Assembly (NCBI GenBank): GCA_963826145.1
Contig: CAWGVW010000001.1
Span: 1,736,001 to 1,800,000 of the forward strand
DNA: 64,000 nt
Direction of reading: 5' to 3'
From: JBGPLJ01 sp963826145
GTDB lineage: Bacteria > Pseudomonadota > Gammaproteobacteria > Steroidobacterales > Steroidobacteraceae
The notes beneath the pieces were generated by a model, which saw nothing but the letters and a program-made list of their open reading frames with translations, was not told where the DNA came from and searched no databases. Numbering within the stretch: position 1 is the first letter of the stretch; every line of letters starts with the position of its first letter. Shown in pieces: positions 1 through 7,333 of the stretch. A program made the translations under genes and the position numbers.

Positions 1-127
1 AGGGCTGGTGCTGTTCGAACTTGTGCAGGTCGACGTAAACGCTCTTGAAGTCGAGTCCCTTCTCCTTGAGCGGTATCAGGCTCTTCAGCGAATTCGCGAT
101 CGGCTCTGCGTGGTAGAGCGTCAGCAC
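1..127 (-). CDS. LigF-like glutathione S-transferase, N-terminal 42 residues (runs off the window)
   Basis: Only the first 42 codons are present; the gene continues past base 1. The start is a GTG at 127-125 preceded by GAGGAAA. The peptide begins VLTLYHAEPIANSLK and continues with EKGLDFKSVYVDLHKFEQH, which is the thioredoxin-fold start of a GST. It resembles LigF-type beta-etherases in the ANSLK, EKGL and KFEQH segments (from memory of the family). LigF enzymes use glutathione to cleave beta-aryl ether bonds in lignin-derived dimers; other GSTs of this branch have unknown substrates. The gene is divergent from the oxygenase gene at 285. GST membership is secure; the etherase subtype is inference from a short fragment. 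Confidence 0.75.
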   Translation of the reverse strand, partial: MLTLYHAEPIANSLKSLIPLKEKGLDFKSVYVDLHKFEQHQP

Positions 128-269
128 GGGTATTTCCTCGGCCGCCGGGTGTCGATGATCGTATCGTAACTGCCGCTGCCCGCCCGAACCCGAGCCAGAG
201 CGAACACGCGGTCGATCTGCAGCGAACGCAGGCCCGCGCAACCGGCATGCGATTTGGCTACCGACTCGC

Positions 270-275
270 TATGAT
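270..275 (+). promoter_or_regulatory. Candidate -10 element for the CmcJ-like oxygenase gene
   Basis: TATGAT lies 9 bases before the ATG at 285 in the divergent 157-bp gap. No good -35 hexamer is visible at the usual distance. If used, the transcript would have almost no leader. Confidence 0.3.
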
Positions 276-284
276 CGTCGCGTC

Positions 285-1199
285 ATGGCGGCGGAACTGC
301 AAAACTCACAATGGGCCGACGAGGATGGCGCGCGGTGTGTCGATGCGCAGATCGCCTATCTCGTAAGCGACCCCGGCGTAAATCGCCGCTTCGTCGCCGC
401 CGGCGTCGAAATCAATACGGGGCGCTACCAGCCGTTCGCGGTGAAGGTGCGTGACGCGCGGCCGTTCGAGGGACGCATCAAGCTCGACAGTCACGGGTTT
501 CAATTGTGCCGCCTGCCCTCGCGCATCGCCGATTTCATGGACCGTTCCGCAGTGGATGCGCATTACGCCGGGGAGGTCGCCGACGGCGTGCGCTCGGTGA
601 CCGGCGCGTCACGCGTCGCCCCGATGAGCTGGATGGTGCGCACGTCGGGCGACCTGTCGAAGTTCGAGCGCCGTACGGTCGGCTACGCCCACCAGGGCGG
701 CGTTCAGCCGCCGGCCGCCGAAGCGCACGTTGATTTCGCACCGCCCCAGGCGCACCGCCTCGCGCAGGGTCTCTATGAAAAGCAGGCGCCCGGTGGACCC
801 GGCTACCGGCGCTTTATTTGCGGGAGCTTCTGGCGCGCATTTTCCGAGCCGCCGCAGGATTGGCCGCTCGCGGTATGCGATGGCCGCAGTCTCGACGCCG
901 ACGAAGGCGTGACCAACACGCTGGTCATCGTCGATTCGCTGCCGATACCCGAAGCCGCAGTTGCCCCGATACCCGGCGAAGAATTGCTGCCGGCCGCGTC
1001 GATCTTTCGCTACAGCCCGCGGCATCGATGGTGGTATTTCCCGAAGATGACACGCGATGAGGTGCTGCTCGTCAAATTCTACGATTCCGACCATTCCGTG
1101 GCCTGGCGCGCTCCGCACACTGCCTTTCATGATCCGAGCTTCGCTGACGCCAAGGTTCGCTTCAGCATCGAGCTGCGCTGGGTCGCCTTCTTCGAATAG
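285..1199 (+). CDS. CmcJ/NvfI-family non-heme iron oxygenase-like protein
   Basis: A 304-residue protein resembling the CmcJ/NvfI (AsaB, GA4-desaturase-like) family, whose members include fungal 2-oxoglutarate-dependent oxygenases and cephamycin-pathway proteins; bacterial members are mostly uncharacterised. Family hallmarks seen are an HVD segment near residue 149 (AEAHVDFAP), the RFICGSFWR segment with the following PLAVCDGRSL near 176-203, and the C-terminal YSPRHRWWYFP and APHTAFHDP stretches that supply the second histidine and basic residue. No signal peptide is seen. The gene faces purA tail to tail with one base between stops, leaving no room for a terminator. It is divergent from a LigF-like GST. 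Substrate is unknown. Confidence 0.7.
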   Translation: MAAELQNSQWADEDGARCVDAQIAYLVSDPGVNRRFVAAGVEINTGRYQPFAVKVRDARPFEGRIKLDSHGFQLCRLPSRIADFMDRSAVDAHYAGEVADGVRSVTGASRVAPMSWMVRTSGDLSKFERRTVGYAHQGGVQPPAAEAHVDFAPPQAHRLAQGLYEKQAPGGPGYRRFICGSFWRAFSEPPQDWPLAVCDGRSLDADEGVTNTLVIVDSLPIPEAAVAPIPGEELLPAASIFRYSPRHRWWYFPKMTRDEVLLVKFYDSDHSVAWRAPHTAFHDPSFADAKVRFSIELRWVAFFE

Positions 1200-1200
1200 C

Positions 1201-2493
1201 TCAGCCGAAAGGATCCCGGAGCACGATGGTCTGCGCGCGGTCCGGACCGGTCGAAACCATGTCCGGCGGCACGCCGACCAAATCGCTCAAACGCTCAAGA
1301 TAGCGCCGTGCGTTTGCCGGCAGCCCCGCATAGTCGGTGATGCCGATCGTCGACTCCTTCCAGCCCGGCCATTCCTCATAGATCGGTTCGCACTCCGCGA
1401 ACACGTCAGGTATGGCGGGCGCGCAGTCGATGCTCTTGCCATGGAGCTTGTAGTTCACGCACACGCGGATCGTGTCGAGCCCGTCGAGCACATCGAGCTT
1501 CATGATGCAAAGGCCCGAGACGCTGCTGTTGATGACCGCGCGCCTGAGCGCCACGGCATCGAACCAGCCGCAGCGGCGACGGCGTCCGGTGACGGCGCCG
1601 AACTCATGACCAACGCGGGAGAGGTGCTCGCCCGCTTCGTCGAACAATTCCGTCGGGAAAGGTCCGCCGCCAACGCGCGTCGCATACGCTTTGACGATGC
1701 CGAGCACATAATGGACATCGCGCGGCCCCAGGCCCGTTCCCGTCGAGGCGCCCCCTGCAGTCGTATTCGACGAAGTAACGAACGGATAGGTCCCGTGGTC
1801 CACGTCGAGCATCGCGCCCTGCGCGCCCTCGAAGAGGATATTGCCACCCTTCTTCTGAATGTCATCGAGCGCGAGCGTCACATCCGTGACGATCGGCCGC
1901 ACGCGCTCGGCCTGCGTGAGGGTCTCATCGAGCGTCTGCTGGAAATCGACAGCCTCGACGCCGTAGTACTGGCGCAGCAGGAAATTGTGGTAGTCGAGGA
2001 TCTCGCCGAGCTTGGCCGCGAATTCCTCGCGGTGGAAGAGATCCGATACGCGCAGCGCGCGCCGCGCGACCTTGTCCTCGTACGCTGGCCCGATGCCGCG
2101 GCCGGTTGTGCCGATGGCCTTCGATCCCTTGGCGCGCTCGCGCGCTTTGTCGAGCGCGATGTGCGAAGGGAGGATCAGCGGACAGGCGGGACTCACGCTC
2201 AGCCGCTCGAACACCGGCACGCCCTTGGCGAGCAGCATGTCCGCCTCCGACAGCAGTGCCGGCAGCGAGAGCACGGCGCCGTTGCCAATGAAGCAGCGTA
2301 CGTTTGGCCGCAGGATGCCGGCGGGAATGAGCGAGAGAATCGTCTTCTCGCCGCCGATCACGAGCGTGTGACCGGCGTTGTGGCCACCCTGGAAGCGAAC
2401 GACCGCGGATGCGCGCTCGGTCAGGAGGTCAACGACTTTGCCCTTGCCCTCGTCGCCCCACTGGGTGCCGATGACGACTACGTTCTTGCCCAA
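1201..2493 (-). CDS. purA: Adenylosuccinate synthetase
   Basis: A 430-residue enzyme that joins IMP and aspartate with GTP hydrolysis, the first committed step to AMP. The sequence shows the GTP-binding loop GDEGKGK (13-19) with the catalytic Asp14, GHNAGHT with catalytic His42, GTTGRGIGPAYEDK near 128-141, and the substrate loop TGRRRRCGW. Length matches the family. The start is TTG at 2493, chosen because the conserved MGKNVVVIGTQWGDEG begins there. It follows hflC by five bases, the usual hflK-hflC-purA order of gammaproteobacteria, so it is probably the last gene of that operon. Confidence 0.97.
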   Translation of the reverse strand: MGKNVVVIGTQWGDEGKGKVVDLLTERASAVVRFQGGHNAGHTLVIGGEKTILSLIPAGILRPNVRCFIGNGAVLSLPALLSEADMLLAKGVPVFERLSVSPACPLILPSHIALDKARERAKGSKAIGTTGRGIGPAYEDKVARRALRVSDLFHREEFAAKLGEILDYHNFLLRQYYGVEAVDFQQTLDETLTQAERVRPIVTDVTLALDDIQKKGGNILFEGAQGAMLDVDHGTYPFVTSSNTTAGGASTGTGLGPRDVHYVLGIVKAYATRVGGGPFPTELFDEAGEHLSRVGHEFGAVTGRRRRCGWFDAVALRRAVINSSVSGLCIMKLDVLDGLDTIRVCVNYKLHGKSIDCAPAIPDVFAECEPIYEEWPGWKESTIGITDYAGLPANARRYLERLSDLVGVPPDMVSTGPDRAQTIVLRDPFG

Positions 2494-2498
2494 CTGGA

Positions 2499-3371
2499 TT
2501 ACTTACCGCTCGAATTCTTGAGGTACTTGAAGAACTCGCTGTCCGGGGCGAGCACCATCACGTCATTCGCGCGGCCGAGCGAATTGCGGTAAGCCTCGAG
2601 ACTCCGATAGAACGAATAGAACTCGGAATTCTTCGTGTAGGCCTTGGAGTAGATGTCGGTAGCGAGAGCATCGCCCTCGCCGCGCAGCTGCTGCGCCTGT
2701 CGCGTCGCCTCGGCGAGAATCTCGACCCGGTCGCGCTCAGCTTCCGCACGCGTGCGCTGAGCGATTTCTTCACCCTCGGCGCGGTAGCGGGCCGCGAGCG
2801 CCCGGTAGTCCTGGCGCATGCGCTCGTACACCGAACTGATGACGACGTCCGGGAGCTCCACACGCTGCATGCGCACGTCGATGATCTCGATGCCGAGTTG
2901 CTGCACCGAGGTGCGGGCGCCCGTCAGCATGTCGTCCATGAGCTCGGAGCGCTCTGCCGCAACGAACTGCTCGAGGGAGCGCTTCTGAGCCGCGCGCTTG
3001 ATACCGTCGCGCACGATGTCGCCGAGCCTGAGCCGCGCGATATCACGCAGGCCACCCGTCGTCAGTCGGTATTTTGTGACATCCGAGATGCGCCACTTGA
3101 TGTAGAAGGCAACGTCGAGCTGCTTGTTCTCGTTGGTGAGGAACTGCTCGCCCGTGAAGCTCTCGGAGAGCAGCATCTTCGGGTACTTCTCCACCGAATC
3201 GATGCCGAGCGGCATCATCCAATGCAGCCCCGGTTTGTAGTCCGCCTGCTTGATCTCCTTGAACGTGAGCTTGATGGCGAGCTGCGTTTCGCTCACGGTG
3301 AAGGACGACCACCAGACCAAGCCAAGCGCTACAGCAATAATCACAGCGATGGCGATGCCACGATTGCTCAT
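2499..3371 (-). CDS. hflC: HflC, FtsH protease modulator (SPFH protein)
   Basis: A 290-residue protein with an N-terminal membrane segment (about residues 5-22) and an SPFH/band-7 domain facing the periplasm, followed by a helical part with ERDRVEILAEATRQ. In the family it assembles with HflK into a large cage around the membrane protease FtsH and modulates its choice of substrates. Its ATG overlaps the last base of hflK, and purA follows by five bases. Length and order match other gammaproteobacteria. Confidence 0.96.
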   Translation of the reverse strand: MSNRGIAIAVIIAVALGLVWWSSFTVSETQLAIKLTFKEIKQADYKPGLHWMMPLGIDSVEKYPKMLLSESFTGEQFLTNENKQLDVAFYIKWRISDVTKYRLTTGGLRDIARLRLGDIVRDGIKRAAQKRSLEQFVAAERSELMDDMLTGARTSVQQLGIEIIDVRMQRVELPDVVISSVYERMRQDYRALAARYRAEGEEIAQRTRAEAERDRVEILAEATRQAQQLRGEGDALATDIYSKAYTKNSEFYSFYRSLEAYRNSLGRANDVMVLAPDSEFFKYLKNSSGK

Positions 3372-4486
3372 TAGCGGCTCCCCCGCGCGGCGTCCGACTG
3401 CACGTCGGCCGCGGCCCGGCCCTGAGCATCGCGCTGCAAGGCGGGCAAGCCCGCGGCGCCCGAGTCCATCAGCTTGTCGAGCGGCAGGTAGAGAATCTGC
3501 CCGTTGCCGCGCGTGTCCACGATGACTTTCTTCGAATTCGCGAGCACCTGCTCGAGAGTCTCGTAATAGAGACGACTGCGAGTGACCTGTGGTGCGCGCT
3601 CATAGGCCGCGAGCAACTGGCTGAAACGGGCCGCGTCGCCCTGCGCGAGTGCCACGACCTGCGCCTTGTACGCTTGAGCCTGCAGGATCTGCGCTTGCGC
3701 GGCGCCACGCGCCTTCGGGACGATATCGTTGCTGTAGGTCTGGGCCTGGGCAATGCTGCGGCCGCGGTCTTCAACCGCCTTGTTGGCGTCCTGCTGCGAG
3801 TCACGTACGGCTTCCGGCACGTTGACGTTGGTGAGGTTCACCGTCGTGATGCGGATACCGGCGCCGTAGCTGTCGAGTGTCTTCTGCGCGAGTTCCTTGG
3901 TCTTGTCGATCACGACGAGACGGCTGCTTGCCGCCAGCACCTCCGCGAGTGTCGTCTGGCCGACGACTTCGCGAATGGCGGCCTCGACGACCTGCAGCAC
4001 CGTGTCTTCCGGCTTCTGCACGTTGAAGAGGTACTTCTTCGGGTCCTCGCGCAGGTATTGCGCGCCGAGCTCGATGGTCACGAGGTTTGCATCCTTCGTG
4101 AGCATCGTCTGCTGATCCTGGGTACTGCCGTAGTTCTGCACGGGAACCAGCTTCTTGGTCTCTATCGGCCACGGGAGCTTCATGTGAAAGCCCGAGCTGA
4201 CCACCCGGTCGTACTTGCCGAAGCGCTGGATCACCGCGGCTTCGCTGGCATCGACCTGGTAGAAGGTCGAGATGGCGATGAGGATGATGACCACGACGGC
4301 AGCCAGCGGGCCCCAGCCCGGCGCGCCGCCACCGCCAGTGCCGCCCGCGGCGCCGCCGCTGCGGCGTCCGCCAAGGAGCGCGCCCAGCTTGCGCTGCCAG
4401 TTGCGCACCACGTCGTCGAGATTCGACCCCTGATTAGGGCGTCGATCCCAAGGATTCTTGCCGCCACCCGGCTCGTTCCATGCCAT
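3371..4486 (-). CDS. hflK: HflK, FtsH protease modulator (SPFH protein)
   Basis: A 371-residue partner of HflC. The cytoplasmic N-terminus is rich in Gly and Asn (MAWNEPGGGKNPWDRRP), followed by a membrane segment near residues 63-82 (LAAVVVIILIAISTFY) and an SPFH domain (ASEAAVIQRFGKYDRV onwards). The C-terminal tail from about residue 340 is Ala- and Gly-rich and probably disordered. HflK and HflC form the FtsH-associated complex. It is the first gene of the hflK-hflC-purA group, 65 bp after hflX. Confidence 0.96.
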   Translation of the reverse strand: MAWNEPGGGKNPWDRRPNQGSNLDDVVRNWQRKLGALLGGRRSGGAAGGTGGGGAPGWGPLAAVVVIILIAISTFYQVDASEAAVIQRFGKYDRVVSSGFHMKLPWPIETKKLVPVQNYGSTQDQQTMLTKDANLVTIELGAQYLREDPKKYLFNVQKPEDTVLQVVEAAIREVVGQTTLAEVLAASSRLVVIDKTKELAQKTLDSYGAGIRITTVNLTNVNVPEAVRDSQQDANKAVEDRGRSIAQAQTYSNDIVPKARGAAQAQILQAQAYKAQVVALAQGDAARFSQLLAAYERAPQVTRSRLYYETLEQVLANSKKVIVDTRGNGQILYLPLDKLMDSGAAGLPALQRDAQGRAAADVQSDAARGSR

Positions 4487-4551
4487 ACGTTGTCGATCAG
4501 CCTGCGGTCAGTAAATTGAATCGGTGAATGCTATGCCGCGCCAATGCAGTG

Positions 4552-5970
4552 TCAGCCTTGAGCGCGGCGACGGGAGTGACCGGATTGTAGGAAGGCGCTC
4601 CCGGGGACACAAGGCAACTTCGACTTCGGCCGCGATTTCGGCCGGGTCTTGGCTCGGGATTTGGCTCGCGGTTTGGCTCTGGGCTTGGCCCTTGCGGGCT
4701 TCGCCTCGACGGCGACTCCGGGCCTGCGCAGAAGTTCCTGCAGTTGCGTGCCAGATATGTCGACGTCGATCAGCCAGCTGCCGTCATCGCGCACGGATTC
4801 GGTGAGCACGAGTTTGCGCTCATAGAGCTGCGATCGCACAGCCGCCGCGACGAGCTCGATCGCGAGCCGGTGCCGACCGACATCGGGAAACAATATCCCT
4901 TCCACGAGTCCTGCCAGCGCTTCGAGGCCCGCACTGAGAGTTGCCGAGACCCAGGCCTTGCCGGGCACACGGCCCTTACCGCGCTCGACCCGCGCGTCGA
5001 AACCAGCCCGGTCGATCTTGTTGTAAACCTCCACCTGCGGCAGATCACCGGCTCCGATAGCTTCGAGCACGGCGTTCACCTGCGTGATCCGCTGGGCATG
5101 TTCCGGGTCGCTGACGTCGATGACGTGCAGCAGAAGCGCCGACTCGCGCGCTTCCTGCAGCGTCGATCGAAAGGCAGCGACCAGCTCGTGTGGCAGGTCG
5201 CGAATGAATCCAACGGTGTCCGCGAGCGCCACAGTTTGGCCGCGTGGCAATTCGAGGCGGCGGACAGTCGGATCGAGCGTTGCGAACAGTTGATCCGCGA
5301 CGAAGGTCTGTGCGCCAGTCAGGCGGTTGAAGAGCGTTGACTTGCCGGCATTGGTGTAGCCGACGATCGCGACGGTCGGCACCGGCACCTCTTTGCGTAC
5401 CTGCCGGCCGGTTTCGCGCTGACGCCCGATCTTTTCAATTCGGCCCTGGAGCGTCTTGATGCGCTTGGCAATCAGGCGCCGGTCGGTTTCGAGCTGTGTT
5501 TCACCCGGACCACGCAAGCCGATGCCGCCCTTCTGCCGCTCGAGATGCGTCCAGCCGCGGACGAGGCGTGTCTGAATGTGCTTCAGCTGCGCGAGCTCCA
5601 CCTGGAGCTTGCCTTCGGAAGTGCGCGCGCGCTGGGCAAAGATGTCGAGGATAAGTCCGTTGCGATCCAGAACGCGCTTGCCCGTCAGCTCCTCGAGGTT
5701 GCGCTCCTGGCTTGGAGAGAGGGGATGATCAACGAGCACCAGGTCGGCGGCGTACGATTTGGAGAGGTCGCGTACCTCCTCGGCCTTGCCGCTGCCGACG
5801 AAGAAACGGGGATCCGGTCGCGAGCGATAGCCACCGACGCTCGCGACCGGCACGGCGCCAGCTGCGCTCGCGAGGGCCTGGAATTCTTCGAGATCTTCGG
5901 GGGTTGCGCGTGTGCCGACGCCGATGCGTACCAGGACGGCGCGCTCACCGGTCGCGGGTCGCTCAAACAA
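4552..5970 (-). CDS. hflX: Ribosome-associated GTPase HflX with a basic repeat tail
   Basis: A 472-residue GTPase that, in the family, splits stalled or heat-damaged ribosomes. Seen are an N-terminal HflX domain, the conserved GLRGPGETQLETDRR near 151-165, and a GTPase domain with GYTNAGKS (204-211), DTVGF (251-255) and NKID (317-320). Oddity: residues 424-451 are a Lys/Arg/Pro/Ala/Ser tail of repeated K-P-R-A-like units, followed by a short unrelated end, making the protein longer than E. coli HflX (426 residues). It follows hfq by 27 bp, the classic hfq-hflX arrangement. Confidence 0.96.
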   Translation of the reverse strand: MFERPATGERAVLVRIGVGTRATPEDLEEFQALASAAGAVPVASVGGYRSRPDPRFFVGSGKAEEVRDLSKSYAADLVLVDHPLSPSQERNLEELTGKRVLDRNGLILDIFAQRARTSEGKLQVELAQLKHIQTRLVRGWTHLERQKGGIGLRGPGETQLETDRRLIAKRIKTLQGRIEKIGRQRETGRQVRKEVPVPTVAIVGYTNAGKSTLFNRLTGAQTFVADQLFATLDPTVRRLELPRGQTVALADTVGFIRDLPHELVAAFRSTLQEARESALLLHVIDVSDPEHAQRITQVNAVLEAIGAGDLPQVEVYNKIDRAGFDARVERGKGRVPGKAWVSATLSAGLEALAGLVEGILFPDVGRHRLAIELVAAAVRSQLYERKLVLTESVRDDGSWLIDVDISGTQLQELLRRPGVAVEAKPARAKPRAKPRAKSRAKTRPKSRPKSKLPCVPGSAFLQSGHSRRRAQG

Positions 5971-5997
5971 TGAGCGACTCCTTGGGACTCGGTTGCC

Positions 5998-6252
5998 TCA
6001 CTCCGCGGGTGCCGCCTCCTGACCGTCCTCCTCCGAGGTGGGCAGGCGAACATTTCGGGCGGGCACCACGGTCGAGATGGCGTGCTTGTAGACCATCTGG
6101 CTCACGCTGTTCTTCAGGAGCACCACGAACTGATCGAACGAGTCGATCTGTCCCTGCAATTTAATGCCGTTGACGAGGTAGATCGACACGGGCACGCGCT
6201 CCTTGCGCAACGTGTTCAAGAACGGGTCCTGCAGAGACTGACCTCTGGCCAT
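5998..6252 (-). CDS. hfq: RNA chaperone Hfq
   Basis: An 84-residue Sm-like protein that forms a hexamer and pairs small RNAs with target mRNAs. The core GQSLQDPFLNTLRKERVPV, then NGIKLQGQIDSFDQF and SQMVYKHAIST are almost identical to E. coli Hfq; the C-terminal tail is short (ends about 20 residues after the Sm core) and acidic. Start choice: AAGGAG at 6264-6259 touches an ATG at 6258 but sits six bases before the ATG at 6252, so 6252 (MARGQSL) is preferred. It lies between miaA and hflX, as in most gammaproteobacteria. Confidence 0.98.
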   Translation of the reverse strand: MARGQSLQDPFLNTLRKERVPVSIYLVNGIKLQGQIDSFDQFVVLLKNSVSQMVYKHAISTVVPARNVRLPTSEEDGQEAAPAE

Positions 6253-6258
6253 GTGCAT

Positions 6259-6264
6259 CTCCTT
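6259..6264 (-). promoter_or_regulatory. Ribosome binding site that decides the hfq start
   Basis: AAGGAG on the minus strand. It leaves a six-base spacer to the ATG at 6252 and none to the ATG at 6258, so translation should begin at 6252. Confidence 0.75.
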
Positions 6265-6397
6265 GTTATTTATCCATTTTTGTTGGCGCTATCAGCTTCG
6301 CCCTGGGGGCAAGAGGGCGCAATGCTGGCCGGCAACAAAAAACTGGCCGGCGAATGGCGGCGAATGTTATCACAGCGACGCTTTGAATCGGACCTTG

Positions 6398-7333
6398 TTA
6401 CCCGAGCGCCAAGCGCACGTCGTGGGTCATGTGGTCGATTGCGCCGGTCTCAAGCGGATCGCACCACCGAGCGTCCTGATGATGACGCAGCCAGGTCAAC
6501 TGGCGTTTCGCGAGCTGACGGGTTGCGGCCAGCGCCCGGGAGAGCGCTTCGTTCAGGGAATACTGCCCCTCGAGGTGGCTCCAGAGTTGCCGGTAGCCAA
6601 CGGCCCGCAGCGCTGGCCGCTCGACGTTGAGTTCAGGCCGCCCGTGCAATTGCCGAACCTCGTCGAGAAAACCCTGCTGCATCATTGCAGCCAGACGCCG
6701 CTCGATGCGGACATGCAGCGCTGCGCGCGTCGCCGGTGCGATCACGAACCGCAGGACATCGGCGCGCGCGAGGAACGGTGCACGCGCGGCCTGCAACTCC
6801 GAAATCGGTGAGCCCGTCGCATGAATGACTTCGAGTGCGCGCTGGATGCGCTGCGCGTCGCCGGGTTCGATGTGCGACGCCGCCTGCGGATCTCGGCTCG
6901 CAAGCTCCGCGTGCAGTGCCGGCCAGCCTGTCGCAAGCGCGCGCACGCTGAGCTCGCGGCGAAATTCCTCATCCGCGGTCGGCAGATCCGCGAGTCCCTC
7001 GAGGAGCGCGTGAAAGTAAAGCATCGTCCCGCCGACCAGGAGCGGCGTGCGCCCACGCGCGCGTATCTGCGACATGGCCGCGAGCGCGTCGCGGACGAAC
7101 CGCCCGGCGGAATAGCTCTCCGCGGGATCGATGAGATCGATCAGGTGATGCGGCACGCGCGAGCGCATCTCCCGAGTGGGCTTTGCCGTGCCGACATCGA
7201 GCCCACGGAACACCATTGCGGAGTCGACGCTGACGATTTCGAGCGGAAGCTCCTCGGCGAGCATGAGCGCGGCATCGCTCTTGCCGGCACCCGTCGGCCC
7301 CATCAGGAAGATCGCCTGCGGTCTTGCCGGCAT
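6398..7333 (-). CDS. miaA: tRNA dimethylallyltransferase MiaA
   Basis: A 311-residue enzyme that transfers the dimethylallyl group to A37 of tRNAs reading UNN codons. The P-loop GPTGAGKS is at 12-19, followed by DSAMVFRGLDVGTAKPT (family consensus DSxQVYRG) and the C-terminal RQLAKRQLTWLRH motif. An open frame extends upstream inside mutL, but the conserved N-terminus begins at the ATG at 7333, which shares one base with the mutL stop (TGATG). This suggests translational coupling in a mutL-miaA-hfq-hflX operon. Confidence 0.96.
   Translation of the reverse strand: MPARPQAIFLMGPTGAGKSDAALMLAEELPLEIVSVDSAMVFRGLDVGTAKPTREMRSRVPHHLIDLIDPAESYSAGRFVRDALAAMSQIRARGRTPLLVGGTMLYFHALLEGLADLPTADEEFRRELSVRALATGWPALHAELASRDPQAASHIEPGDAQRIQRALEVIHATGSPISELQAARAPFLARADVLRFVIAPATRAALHVRIERRLAAMMQQGFLDEVRQLHGRPELNVERPALRAVGYRQLWSHLEGQYSLNEALSRALAATRQLAKRQLTWLRHHQDARWCDPLETGAIDHMTHDVRLALG

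Noticed and set aside
6310..6365. Repeated CTGGCCGG boxes before hfq as a terminator or riboswitch
   Set aside because: Only a 6-bp GCCGGC stem can form and no T-run follows; no known RNA fold was recognised.
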